From contig MNCI01004198.1 in the NCBI GenBank assembly GCA_015680685.1, positions 13,670 to 77,669 on the forward strand: 64,000 nt of DNA, in the 5' to 3' direction. The translations under genes were made by a program, and so were the position numbers. Each line of letters starts with the position of its first letter. The stretch's first letter is position 1. The notes under the pieces were generated by a model. The model worked only from the letters and a program-made list of their open reading frames with translations, was not told the DNA's origin and made no database searches. Shown here in pieces: positions 1-11,653 of this stretch. The DNA comes from Gnetum montanum. Its lineage: Eukaryota > Streptophyta > Gnetopsida > Gnetales > Gnetaceae.

Positions 1-63
1 TGATTATTCTATGTTAAAATTGTTAAGGTTGAGTACATTTATTAAGCTTAACATTTATTAAAT

Positions 64-222
64 AACAATGAGATATTAACCTAATGGTAAGACTCTTGCT
101 TTGGAAGTTCCAAGTCATGGATTTGATTCTGTTGGGCAATGCTGAGATGTAAAGTTTTAATTTGACTATATATTTTAGGAAAAAATGTTGTTCAAACAAT
201 GTTTCAAGTTCCAACATTTCCC
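64..222 (+). repeat. tRNA-like SINE copy S1
   Basis: About 160 bp. It opens with an A-box-like stretch (TTAACCTAATGGTAAGAC) and has a B-box-like stretch about 35 bp further on (GGATTTGATTC). It ends with TTCCAACATTTCCC. The same order of motifs occurs at 4250, 5660 (split), 32036, 34864 and 54590, so this is a dispersed family. The tRNA-like boxes are what is seen; Pol III origin is inferred. No intact tRNA cloverleaf is present. Confidence 0.6.
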
Positions 223-2820
223 ACACACCCACCAAAGAAAAATAAAAATAAAAATCTATCTTTTATGTTATGAAAAAGTTATTTTAGATAGACTATGTAT
301 GGGGTTACATTATCGTAGTGATGTTAATATACATAATGCTATTATTTATTTGTTAGTTAAATATTATTTACAAGTTGTGATATTTCACTAAAAGTCATAA
401 TAGTTCCTAAAGGCCTATAAATATGGTGGAAAATTACTGATGTAATATAACATAAAAAAAAGGAAAAAGGTATTGTATCGTAGTGCAACTATCTAAAACT
501 TCTCAAAATATTTTATAGTTATGGAAGTTACAAATCACTTGACATTCTTCATTGATCATATTAGAGGTTAACATCAACCACTTGTCTTTTAGATTTCCCA
601 TTAACATTATGATTCTATTTTCCTTGGATATTATGACTTTGATAGTCACTAAAATTCTTAACATGGCATTGAAGCATGGTTTAATATTAATGAAGATATC
701 ATCATACCATAGTGAGTAGCATAAATAGTATTCCACAATGTTGAATTGGATGTGGACATTTAATGTGCATTATCTTATAAATATCATGTAAAACATGTTA
801 TTCTCACTTTCACACATTGCAACCATGAATAAGACCTATTGTTATGCTTTGAATAAAAGCCTCTATGCTCATCTATTATTTCAAATCCTATTTCTTATTA
901 AAGATCTTATCTCATCATAAGTTATTTATTATAACCTCATACATGCAATTTGTTTTTGTAGTTTGAGTTTCTATTAAGATATCAAATTATGCATGGGTTG
1001 TTCTATTTTTGAATTTTTAATTTCTAGTACATGTTTAAGTTTTAGTATTGATTTAATCAAATATTATTTATTCCTTCTTCTAATTGTACTTTCATTTTAT
1101 TTTTTATTTTGGATTCATCATTTCATAGTCAAAACACTAAATACCAATTTTCCAGCCAATTGTTCAAGGAATTGACTTGAGATGGTAAGAATATCAAGTA
1201 ATTGCGTGATTCTAAAAATTTGTTATTGAAGATGATTTCAATTCTTCTTTGAAAAGAATTGTCTCTGCATGTCCTACATCACCATCAAATCTGACATCAT
1301 GGGTGATACATAGCACCATCTATGATGGTACATGTACCACTTAGTGGATTAACCCAAAGCTAAAAATGCTAAGATACATATTGTAATGGCTACTTTTTAC
1401 AAAGTTGTAGCTAATATGTCATAAAACTTTAATTTATAATTTCATACAAAGAAATACATGTATCATTTGATATCGAAATACAACATTCTATTTCATCAAT
1501 ATGATATGATCTTAGCGAGTGAATTGACAAAAAAAAACTTCATCATCAAACTTAAAAGATTAGGTTTGACACTATTTGACAAGTTCATGATGCTTGAAGG
1601 TAAATACCTAGTTGGGAATACTATCTAGAAATATAGTCATAGTTGGTTTATATTTTAATATAGAAAGATTTTGTGATTTACTAAGATTAAGAACATATTC
1701 TTATGATTCTACTTTCAAATTATCAAGAAAAATTGTGCATTGAAGATTGACTGTTATCCCAAATACTAATTTAGAATTAGTTTAAGTCCACAAAAGAATG
1801 ATAAAATGCATGTAAACCTCCAACTAGAAAGGTTAAAATGCTTAATGAAGTCTTGTAAAGATCATTTCTTGTAGAATCTTAATTAAAGACTGAAAGAATT
1901 TCATTTCTTTGTAGATCGTATATTTATGATAGGTAACAATGAAGGAAATAACTATAGTAGACTAGATTTTAGTCTTAAAGAAGGACTTGAAGAATGGAAT
2001 CTTGAGTTATTATTATAACTTTAAACCTTATTTTTCTTATACACATTTTTTATGTACTTTTGTTAGATTCTTAAAAATTTCCAAAGTTGTTAAATTCACC
2101 ATCATAGTAAAGAAAAAGGACAAGGATGTAGTGCATGATTTGTTTCTCAAAGACTTCTAGAAAAAGAGCATCCTGTTATAGAGATTTCATTAGTAAAGTA
2201 GTTTGGCAAGTTGTAGGTTTAGGGTGGTTAATGCTAAATGATGATTAACTTTTATGATTAATGGTGAAGATGATATATCATTAGTGATAATATGAAAATA
2301 AGGTAAATTACTATGAATCCATTCTTTCCTTTTTCAAGACATATGTTGATAAGACTTTAATTGTAAAACTTTCATATAATCTATCGAGATAGAAATATTT
2401 GGAGAGTACCTTATAAGAAAGAAAAATTTGATTCAATGATTAGGTAAAAGGTCAAAAAAGGATATTTTTAAATTAGCCAGGGATCATCTCATTATAGTTA
2501 GTAATAATTTTCTATTTAAATTAATAATTCTTTATTTTACAATAGTGGAAAATTTGTTTCAAGCTAAGCTTTCGGATTTTAAATAGGATAAGTAGGAGGG
2601 TGCAATAGTTGATGTGTTGAGACAAAATGAAATGTCAAATGAAAAATTTATAAAAACAAATGGAAGACAAAGATAAAATTACTAAAGCATTTAAATAGTA
2701 TCACTTTTAGCTATTGCAAACTTTGGAGTTATTGAGGGACAAGTTCAAGAACTCCAAATTTTAAAATAAATAAAAATAGCTTCCACCATGGCATTTGATA
2801 TAGAATTGCTAACTAATGTA
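223..2820. other. AT-rich intergenic DNA, nothing recognised
   Basis: No ORF above about 80 codons and no recognisable protein similarity on either strand. Short lysine-rich stretches around 2100-2160 and 2640-2760 could be decayed transposon coding sequence, but I could not assign them. Confidence 0.5.
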
Positions 2821-3590
2821 CGATGAGTATCCCAATTCATAACCATACAAATCACAAGTATTTGTGCGTATCCTAAGCATAATCCATGCATTGGACTAGT
2901 AGAATTTCTAGATAATTAAAACATGGATTATGAGTTATTGTCTTCACAATTACACTACAATAATCATGATTAAAATGTTAATATTTAATTTATTTATTTT
3001 AATGAATAAACAAGTAAAGCCTAATTAGCCTAAGCGATGAGTATTTGTTACCAACTTATCATAGCCTAATCATCATTGGGTTACAAGGTGTTGACTATTG
3101 AACATACTGAGTGGCAACAGTGCTAGGATTACTAAACAATAATGTGTTTTTACTTGGAATTGGTCGTTATTATTCCATTCCAATATTTTTATAAGCATAG
3201 AAATATAAAATATTCTAAGTGCAAGAGAAGTTAAACATTAAGCTAATTGTATAGAAAATAAATTGTATTTAAAGCAAATTTTATGCTAAGTCAAAGTGTT
3301 GTGATGACACAGAGTAATCTTAGTCTTTATCACTATCATGAAAAGCATTTCAATACAATGCATTCAAATAACAATTTTGTGTAATTACGTTATACCATAA
3401 TGTAAGCATTTACTGATTAATATTAACTTTTATGAAAATAAACTAACCAAATCTCTTGATAATTAATGAAGTAGATGTCATAAATATAGTAGGTACACTT
3501 ATAGGCATTCATGATTGTTACATCAATGTATCCTTGGCTATCTTAATGTTGATGCATCAATGTAGTTGTGTCGATACTAATGCATCAACA
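2821..3590 (-). mobile_element. Decayed LTR of the TGATGAG superfamily (element 5, 3' LTR or solo)
   Basis: The plus-strand start (CGATGAGTATCCCAATTCAT) matches the start of the LTR at 30825 and those of elements 1 and 2. Shared internal landmarks follow in the same order: a CATACAAATCAC block, TTATTGTCTTC, an AGTAATCTTAGTCTTTAT block, and a run of GATGCATCAA / TGCATCAACA motifs at the right end like those in the 30825 LTR. Both ends are degraded and I see no target duplication, so the limits are approximate. The coiled-coil ORF fragment just to the right suggests a 3' LTR of a minus-strand element. Confidence 0.6.
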
Positions 3591-3789
3591 CAACTAATTG
3601 AAAGACTATATATCATAACCTCATGACTGACTAAACATACATCCTTGAGTTAAAAAAAATTAACATAAAGCTTGTTTACAGCATTATAATGGTAACTCAC
3701 TAAGTGAATAGACTTGATTAGACTTAATGCTATAATATAATTTTATTCAAGTGACTTTACAATTAATAAAATTAGGGAAAAATGAATAC

Positions 3790-4096
3790 ATTATTTACCT
3801 TCTTAGTCTTGGGATCATGAATAGTCTAGGATAGATCACCTAGAGTTAACATTGTAGATACATTCCAAGGATAAGACAACACTAGAAATATCTCATGAGC
3901 ATTGATGAAGTAGGCTATAAAATGAATGCATCTAATGTTGAATGTCCTTGCTTTGGCCTTTAGATCCTAGTGTTCTTCCATCCTCTTAGCTAGGTTCTCT
4001 ATAACATCTTTATGATTCATGAACTTTTTCTTAAGAACCTCAAGCTTTGTGTTAACAATGTGTAACTTTTGAAGTGCATCATTGTGGATCTTATGC
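3790..4096 (-). pseudogene. Fragment of retroelement coiled-coil ORF (ORF3-like)
   Basis: Reading the minus strand from 4096, a frame with one early stop contains the pattern L-x-I-V-N-x-x-L-x-V-L-K-K-x-F, then V-I-E-N-L-A-K-R-M, then R-T-F-N-I. The ORF at 25958-27655 has the same pattern in the same order (A-V-N-x-E-L-x-V-L, V-V-E-N-L-A, R-A-F-D-I) at the same spacing. In both places the ORF lies just inside the 3' LTR of a minus-strand element. Only about 100 codons remain. The function is unknown; heptad-like hydrophobic spacing suggests a coiled coil. Confidence 0.55.
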
Positions 4097-4249
4097 TCAA
4101 TCAATATCCATAAATATCCAAATTATTAACTTTTAAATGTTAATCAAATATTATTAAAATAATAGCAATAATAATAATAATGAATGAGTAAATTAATATT
4201 TGTTATTATGTAGTATTAAATACTTTACAAAGAGTTCTTTATTAGAAAC

Positions 4250-4395
4250 AACAATGAGGTGTTATCCTAGTGTTGCTGGTCTTGATCTGGTAACCCTAAA
4301 TCATTGGTTCGATTCTACTAGGTAGCACTAAGTTATAAACTTCTATAAATATTGGGGTGTACCTATGTTTCACTTGTTTTGGATTTCAACATCTC
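4250..4395 (+). repeat. tRNA-like SINE copy S2
   Basis: It shares the 5' motif AATGAGGTGTTATCCTAGTG, a good B box (TTGGTTCGATTC), the GGGGTGTACCTATGTTTCAC block and the TTTCAACATCTC end with the other copies. It is followed by an AAT-rich microsatellite (about 4396-4452). Confidence 0.65.
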
Positions 4396-4681
4396 ATAAT
4401 AATAATAATAATCATTAATAATGAAGTTTTATAAATAATAATAATAATAAAATTAGCATACCCTTTTAAATAAATAATAAGTACGATAATAAAGATGACT
4501 GGCTTTTTCTAGGATCATATAAATAACCTCTTTCATTCTTATTAATTAGTACCACTAATGATACATCTAGAGAGGATTTGAAACTACTACAATTTTAGAT
4601 TGTAAGAAGCATAATCTTAGAAGAATGTAGTAACTACTTATTTCTCTAATTTATTCCTAGGCCTGAAAATAGTTATAGAAG

Positions 4682-5620
4682 TAGATCCTTTCCAAAATAG
4701 GCTCTTGCCTATAATAACCTTATATAACCATCATACTTGGTGTTTGTTAGCACTTAGGAGATTGAATGTTAATATGATACTTGTTCTAACACACACACAC
4801 ACACACACAAAACTCTCTTTACTAGACCATTGCACTATGCTAAACAAGATCATTAAGTTCATAATCCTGCATAGTAGTAAGGTGGCATGAAGTTAGAAGG
4901 GATCATAGAATTGGGAGGTGAGGCCTCTTATCATATTCATAATGGATTTTTTGTGTAGGATATGATTAAATTAATCAATCATACCTATTTATTTGGAGTT
5001 CAAATCAAGTTCATATCTATTGCAATGATATCACATTGAGGCATCTTGGGTTCATCACCATGTGACCAACTAATCACTATATAAAAATAAAATCACTCAA
5101 TAAGGAGAAGGGTGAAAAATATATGTTAGAATGACTGAAAATAATTAATAAATTAATCACTAGTGCTTATGTTATAGAATTTGGTCATTAGTTACAAAAG
5201 TACCTTTAGCTATGAATCTCATGTCTCTCTAGTCACATAATGGGACTAGTTAAAGGGATCATGAAATTTTTGGAAGTAGCCTACTTTTAGCCATGGGTCA
5301 CATATCATAGGACTACCTTTAGGCATGGATCACATGCCTATCTAGTGAGGTAAAAAGGAAACAAATATTTTTAAATATCATTCCCCAATAGCAATAAAAA
5401 AATAAGTGGTACTATATCAACATGGAACCAATGGGATCTACGGTGGAATCCTAAGGAATTAAGAACTTCCCTTGATGTTACACCCTTATCCAACCCTCTT
5501 GGTCCTTCCTCCTTTAAGGTTGATAATCATGAGTATCTTTTAGTTTTATATGTGATAAATATTACATTATTTTCATGAAAATATTCTCTTATTAATTAGA
5601 AATAAATGGATAGATGATAT
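4682..5620 (+). repeat. Dispersed block R2, copy a
   Basis: It begins GATCCTTTCCAAAATAGGCT and resembles the blocks starting at 7286 and 14345. Copies a and c can be followed for 800-900 bp: the opening motif, a CA-rich stretch, GGGATCATAGAATTGGGAGG versus GGGATTGTAGAGATTGGGAC, a TTCAAATCAAG / CAAGACCAAG region, and a TTGGTCCTTCC / TTGATCCATCC region near the end. A (CA)n microsatellite occupies 4788-4809. No coding function recognised. In elements 1 and 2 the block lies between the 3' LTR and gag, so it may be part of the element rather than an independent transposon. Confidence 0.5.
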
Positions 5621-5659
5621 GATCTCATTACTTTACATTATTATTCCTTCAATAATTTT

Positions 5660-5773
5660 AAAGGGGTGTCAGAACCCAAAATAGGTGAAACATAGGTACA
5701 ACCTAAGATTTATAAAATTTTATAACTTAGTGCCACCTAATAAAATCGAACATGTGATAGGCGATTACTAGAT
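5660..5773 (-). repeat. SINE copy S3, split by element 1
   Basis: This is the 3' part of a minus-strand SINE. The 5' remainder continues on the far side of element 1 at 11659-11667. The reconstructed locus is flanked by a 15-bp direct repeat, TCCTTCAATAATTTT, at 5645-5659 and 11668-11682, which is the target duplication of the SINE. The copy is 5'-truncated: it starts near the end of the A box. Element 1 inserted here and duplicated TAGAT (5769-5773 and 11654-11658). Confidence 0.7.
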
Positions 5774-6539
5774 TGATGAGTGGCGAGGTACCCCTACACT
5801 CAACCATACGAATACAAGCGGTACACATGCGATCTGGTCAAACTCCGCAGACTAAGTGCCTACACGCCTTATGGAACACTTCAGGTTAATTGTGCATTGT
5901 CTTCCCAGACTTACTTGTATTTGTCACGGTGTATGGTTAAGTAAGTCTGATAAGGTGAAGAAACTAATTAACTAACTTTAATTAACTAACTAAGCCTTAA
6001 TTAACCTAGCATTAGTATTCATTCCCACTTACTATTCACACCCTAAACCAATGCAACCTGTGGGCTTACCAAACGCTATTCATTGCTAGGATTACCAAGC
6101 GTAACGCACGTGCTCGAAGCAGTCGTACTAAATGCACTTAACTAGAAGAGAAGAGTTTAGAGAGAATTAATTAACTAATAAAGCATTTAAATGGTAAGCA
6201 GTAAATAACAATAAGTAAAGTCCTATTTAGCCTATTCCATGCACTGCAAGGTTTATCCAAGAAGTTCGTCTTTATTTCCGTACACAAACTTGTGTTCAAG
6301 TACAATATTTTCTCGAATAAAGATCCGTTCACTTTGGAGTTCCTACTGCGGGCACATGGAAAATATTCTATCTCTAGAGAGGTAAAATTGCTAGAGTTTC
6401 ACTACAGTCTAGGCCTAGAATGAGAAACAAGGGAGAGCCACCTCTTATTTATAGACTTGGCGGTGCACGGCGATATCGCGTACACGATATCACGGGGGAC
6501 GACGCTATATCGCGGCCCATGCGATATCGCATCCCATCA
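5774..6539 (-). repeat. Element 1 3' LTR
   Basis: 766 bp, TG...CA on both strands. It matches the right LTR along its length but lacks about 45 bp near the middle that the right copy has (around 11027-11075). Many differences are C/T and G/A. Minus-strand TATA box at 6446-6454, next to several CGATATCG-like palindromes between 6471 and 6530. Confidence 0.9.
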
Positions 6540-6547
6540 TACCCCCA
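6540..6547 (-). promoter_or_regulatory. Element 1 polypurine tract
   Basis: On the minus strand the sequence ATGGGGGTA directly precedes the 3' LTR start TGATGGGATGCG. This is the plus-strand primer position for an LTR retrotransposon. Element 3 has the same tract at 25727-25735 and element 2 a variant at 12573-12581. Confidence 0.75.
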
Positions 6548-6732
6548 TGATTGAATAAAAACTCATCCTCGAGTTCCTTACAAAATATTAAGAAGGTATG
6601 GGATTATTGACTGAAATGGAACTAATGGTAAATGGGATGACATGCGAATGGATCATCATTACAAAACATGAAAAAAAAAAACTAGTGTTCACGACAATAA
6701 GAGTAAACACCTTATACATTTGACATCAAGCC

Positions 6733-6770
6733 TTATTTGGCAACTGAGAAAGAGAGAGAGAGAGAGAAAG
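6733..6770. repeat. (GA)n microsatellite
   Basis: A GAGAAAGAGAGAGAGAGAGA-type run inside the non-coding part of element 1. The surrounding 6550-7280 shows no recognisable ORF. Confidence 0.8.
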
Positions 6771-7285
6771 AGGTTTTGCTACTGCCAATGCCAAGATTGC
6801 ATCTTTTGTTGTCCATCCGTAAGTGCACCATCAATCTCATTCCTTGCATAGCTGCTTCAACACCAATCCATTCCAAGTGTTTCCTCCAGATCAAATCTGT
6901 TGTTGTATGATTGCCATATGCACACACAACACAATCTTATATTAACAGGGGTAAATGAATTTCAATGCAGTTGATACCTTGCTTCGGTAAAAGGTCCATT
7001 GGCTAGGTTGTGGTATGGCTGATTGCAAGTCTGGAGATATAATATTAATGACTACCGAAGGTGTAGGGGTTAGGAGAAAATAAAAAAAAATAGGCCCCAT
7101 ACCCCCATGACTAATCATGAACCTCCGGTAACGAAAGAATGGAAAAAGAAAAGGAATAAGAAAGATGAAGAAAAAGAGACAACTATAACATTGATGAAAT
7201 GGATGTCAAGATGGAAATGAAAAAAATAAAATCAATTGCAAAAATGTTAAGGGAAAGAATTTAACTAGTGCACCAAATAGGAATG

Positions 7286-7380
7286 CCAATGGGTCCTTCC
7301 CAAAGCAGGCTCATGCCTTTAATGCCCTGGAAAACCCATATTCAAAGAGTCCGTAGGCTCTGGGAATGTCATTCGGAACA
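7286..7380 (+). repeat. Dispersed block R2, copy b (truncated)
   Basis: It starts GGGTCCTTCCCAAAGCAGGC, aligning with copy a (4682) and copy c (14345) through the TCCGTAGGCTCTGGGAATG region, then loses similarity. It lies between the 3' LTR and gag-protease of element 1, the same place copy c takes in element 2. Confidence 0.5.
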
Positions 7381-7636
7381 AGAGTTAAAGTCTTAACCAC
7401 AAGAATTTACCAAAAAGAAAACGATGTGTCAACCAAAATATACACTAATGATACAACTGGCAATGAGGTGAATAGTGGAGAAAGAATGGATGAAAAGAAG
7501 AAGATGCAATGGAATCGCAAGAACAAGGTGGTGTACAGTCCCTCGTGTGTTTGATGATTAATGTGACTTAGCAGATTCCATCCCAAATCTGGCCTCAAAC
7601 AAACCACATCGAGTGACTTCACATTAATACATTTGG

Positions 7637-10600
7637 CTAATCCATCCACCAGTTGCATGGAAGAGATGCAAAGCATTCCTCCATGTCATCACCCTCTGAG
7701 TCAGTGTATGTGATACATGGAACCTTCTTCTTCTCGATCTTTCCATAAATATTTTCCTTAGATATTTCCAAGGAAAGATCGTGGATCCCTAGGCATGCAT
7801 CTATTGTACTTAGACATGCCCTTCCCATTATAATTGGGAAGTCCCCTTTGTTATTGTTAACTTCTATCACTTTGAAATCAGCTGGGTATGACCAACCACA
7901 CACAGTGGTAACTATGTCCTCGACCAATCCCAAGGGAATGGTGATGGACTGGTCAACCAACTCTAGTTGAATATTGCTCTTCTTAAGTGGAGGTAGGTTC
8001 TAGGTTTTGTACAATTCTTGTGAGATTAAGTTAACTCCAGAGCTTGAGTCAAGAAGGGCCTTATGAGGTTCATTCCCAACAACTTGGAGATAAATTAGGG
8101 GGCTTCCAGGATTAGAAAATTTCTTGGGAAGGTGGCCTACCTTAATCCAATTGGTAATGGTATGTGTTAACATAACTATGTGCATTGGACACAATTTTTG
8201 GTTTGAATGGGGTTCTGAAACTTTATTTGGTACGAAGGTGTTTGGATGTGCAACCGCTTGTGAGGGTGAGGGCTTAGTTGGATTGTTGATTCTAAAGAAA
8301 GGTCTTTTCAGCATAAGATTATTAGGACCAACTGAGAATTTAGGATTGGAAGCCCTTGTGACATTTGGTTGTTGCGATTGAGTTGGAAATACCCTTGGAA
8401 TTGTTGGAGCCATTGGTGGTGGAGCTACCAGCGTAAGAGGTGCGGATGGATTTGGAGGATGGCATGCATGTGGAGTGTCCCTTCCAAGAGGGGAATTTTT
8501 AAAATACTACTGAACTAGGTAGTGATGTTGTGGGGTTACGTGAGCCATAAAGTCACTTGGAAAAACTGGCTGCTGCACGTAGTAGCCATACGGGTCTGGT
8601 TGCCAGTAAGGGTATTGTTGTTTTGGTGGTGGCATCCCCCATGACTGTGGGTATTACCACTGTTGATGTTGTCCGATGGGTTGTGGTGGAGTTCCACTTG
8701 GATAGTACATTAATGGTTGGTGGAACTATCTTGGGTTACCTTGGGGATAAGGTAACCTTTGGGGTGCTTTCCATTTATTAAGTCTCGAGTTGAGTGCATA
8801 CACCCCAGACTCTTGTAGATGTGAGATTATAGGGCAACATCCCTTGGGATGTTCATATTGGTAGGTCTCACATCCACCATCATTGTCTGTATCCTAATCC
8901 ACAACCTCATTAGTGATCATTATCTTTCCCTTACCCTTGTTACATGCAGGGTCTAAATCTCTCTGCTTTTTCTTGTCTTGGTCACTACGTCGTTCCTCCT
9001 TAGATTCCTCTACAATATTTAGGATAGTTTCAATTTTACTATCTAAGGAGCCCCATACTTCATCTACCTTAGCCAACACTTGCGTTGTTAGCTTTTGAAG
9101 CAGCAAGGTTTTTCTATTCACCAACTCTTCGAGTGGTGACTCATCCTCTTCATCGTAGCATTTCACTCCACTCTTTTGAAGGGAAGGATCACGGTTATAT
9201 TCTTTCGCACTCTCTCTTTTCCATAGCTTCCCTTCTTCTTTGGCTACTTGCTCCAACAGTCTATGCACCTAATGGGATCTAAGTTCAGATAATCTTCCTT
9301 TGGCATAAGTCCCAAGGATTCTCCTAGTTTCATACCTTAGCCCATCTATGAGATGGCAAAGTTGATCCTGTTGTGCGTAGCCATGGCTCGGGCAACGATG
9401 TAGCAATGCATAGTGTCGGCCCATGGTAGCATCCAAGGGTTCATGATTACCCTGTTTCCATCCTTGGATCTATTTATGAAAATTGAACACTCTAGAGTAT
9501 GTTTGGTATTTATCATTGGACAACTCTAACATCGTACTTCATCTCCTAATGGTTTTTGGCTCTAAGGACTAGTACCAATTCTCTGCTTCCTTTATGAGTG
9601 TCCTAGGAAACAACTTTAATTTCTGCCACTCATTTTCTATGTTCTGCAAGGTGCAAGCATTGTGGAATTCCTATAAATGATTTTTCGGATTAGAATTATA
9701 TCCCCCCTCAAATCGTGGAATATTGTTCATGTTTAAGCATTTGATCTGGCTATCTTTTAGATGCCTTGTAGGTATCCTAACTGCCTCTGTTATATCTAAC
9801 ATACTCTAGGTTGTTAGTAGGGTTTCATCATGATCATCTCACTCATGATGTCTATGATGCCTACGTGGTTCCCTACTTTCCCTTCTTTCATGCCTAGATT
9901 CTCTTAAATGCCCTCATCCTCTCTCTCGACTCTCTCGTTGAGGGTTCTCATCTTGCCTACTCTTATCCTCACCGTTATGCTCTTTATGGCTGCATCCTAA
10001 TGTGGAAGGAGAGGGTGAATGGTGTGATGAAGGAGAAGAAGAAGGAGAACCATCACCATGACGATGTTTCTTACCTTCTCTTCGATTACTATGGCCCTAA
10101 TTGTGATGACGATCCGAGTGCCTATCCTTGTCATGTGTTTTTGTTCCCTTAGTGAACACTTGGTGTTCATGGGTATCAGAACCAAGGTTATGGATCGTGG
10201 AGTGTAAGTTTTGATACCCCACCTCCTCACCATTGTCAGGAGGGGGAACATCATTCGATAGTGAACCTATTATAATGGGTCCACCATCTTTGATTTCGCT
10301 TAGGACGTGCAAGACCCCTTTGCCCTTCAACAATGTATGATGGCTCTCCTGCCGGAAGTTCCTTAAACATTGTGCTTCTATGAGATAGTAATCCCTTGTG
10401 TCAAAATCACCAACAACGTATTCAGCATATAGCTATGTCATACCTATCTGTGCTAGAGCACAGAGGAGCATGTTGGGGACTGCATGATCTGGAGGTAACA
10501 CTATGTTACCTTGCAAATCACACCAACGCAGTTGTTCATCCTAATGGAGGATAAAAGTGAAATTAGGTATATACTTATCGGGATGAGTATTTACTGTTTG

Positions 10601-10705
10601 ATAATATTGAGGAACTAGTGAATTTTGGTTATGCATGTTAGATTGCCAACTGTTTCTTGTATGATCCCTAGGTGGTGAAGTGCTCTTGTTCGAAGAAGAA
10701 GACAT
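7637..10705 (-). pseudogene. Element 1 gag-protease polyprotein, decayed
   Basis: About 1020 codons on the minus strand, starting MSSSSNKS at 10705, with roughly a dozen in-frame stops but few frameshifts. In order: a hydrophilic N-terminus rich in His/Arg/Asp/Glu, a retrotransposon gag domain (around 9270-9700; W-Y, K-Y-Q-T-Y, W-K-Q and H-Y-A-L-L motifs), a zinc knuckle of CX2CX3HX4C type near 8850 in which the second Cys is now Tyr, a Pro/Gln/Tyr-rich linker, and a retropepsin region. The protease Asp is visible in L-L-D-S-S-S-G-V-N-L (near 8030), and the later I-P-L-G-L-V-E-D-I and F-P-I-I-M-G-R-A motifs are typical of the Athila/Tat protease region. Most stops sit where Trp or Gln would be expected, as C-to-T decay would give. 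Reverse transcriptase is absent, not just broken. Confidence 0.85.
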
Positions 10706-10832
10706 CTTAATTTAGTTTGGTGTGCTGATTAACCATTATTTAATTTTTCGTTCAATTAATCCTAAGGGTTCGTTTAAGCTCCCAACGATGTGAGTAATTT
10801 CCTATGTTCTACTTAGCGTACAAACACTTAGT

Positions 10833-10849
10833 CCCTAGCAACGGCGCCA
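10833..10849 (-). promoter_or_regulatory. Element 1 primer binding site
   Basis: Minus strand TGGCGCCGTTGCTAGGG, one base inside the 5' LTR. It matches the TGGCGCCG... site used by many plant Ty3/gypsy elements and usually assigned to tRNA-Asp (from memory; a tRNA match was not run). Confidence 0.8.
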
Positions 10850-10850
10850 A

Positions 10851-11653
10851 TGATGAGTGGCGAGGTACCCCTACACTTAACCATACGAATACAAGCGTTA
10901 CACGCGTGATCCGGTCGAACTCCACAAACTAAGTGCCTACATGCCTTATGGAACACTTAAGGTTAATCATTCGTTGTCTTCCCTGACTTACTTGTATTTG
11001 TCACGATGTATGGTTAAGTAAGTCTAAGGTATGTGATTTTTATAGTTTTTCTATTTTATCTCCTATGCTGATAAGGTAAAAGGTGAAGAGACTAATTAAC
11101 TCACTTTAATTAACTAACTAAGCCTTAATTAACCTAGCATCAATATCCATTTCCACTTACCATTCACACTCTGAACCAATGCAACCTTTGGGCTTACCAA
11201 ACGCTATTCGTTGCTGGGATTACCAAGCGTAACGCACGTGCTCAAAGCAGTCATACTGAATGCACTTAACTAGGAGAGAAGGGCTGAGAAAGAATTAATT
11301 AACTAATAAAGCATTTAAATGGTAAATAGTAAATAACAATAAGTAAAGTCCTATTTAGCATATTCCATGCACTGCAAGGTTTATCCAAGAAGTTCATCTT
11401 TATTTCTGTACACAAACTTGTGTTCAAGTACAATATTTGCTTGAATAATGATCCATTCACTTTGGAGTTCCTACTACAAGCACATGGAAGATATTCTATC
11501 ACTGGAGAGGTAAAACTGCTAGATTTTCCCTATAGTCTAGGCCTAGAATGAGAAACAAGGAAGAGCTACCTCTTATTTATAGACTTGGTGGCACACCACG
11601 ATATCGCGGGGGATGACACAATATCGCGTGGGATGCGATATCGCGTCCCATCA
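10851..11653 (-). repeat. Element 1 5' LTR
   Basis: 803 bp. The minus-strand TATA box TATAAATA is at 11574-11581. Just upstream in the transcription sense (11597-11648) lie three GATATCGCG / AATATCGCG motifs. This LTR would drive the gag-protease transcript towards lower coordinates. Confidence 0.9.

Larger units (their letters stand above)
5774..11653 (-). mobile_element. Element 1: gag-protease LTR retrotransposon lacking RT and integrase
   Basis: A complete minus-strand element: LTRs at 5774-6539 and 10851-11653, 5-bp target duplication TAGAT on both sides, primer binding site at 10833-10849 and polypurine tract at 6540-6547. The internal 4.3 kb holds a decayed gag-protease frame (7637-10705), then about 1.1 kb with no reverse transcriptase, RNase H or integrase. 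The gag and protease-region motifs and the TGGCGCCG primer site point to the Athila/Tat branch of Ty3/gypsy. Structurally it matches non-autonomous plant elements with a GAG domain only, which would need enzymes in trans. Confidence 0.85.

Noticed and set aside
64-222. tRNA genes at the A-box/B-box motifs
   Set aside because: No acceptor-stem pairing or full cloverleaf; the motifs recur in a 150-160 bp repeat with a common non-tRNA 3' half, so they are SINEs.
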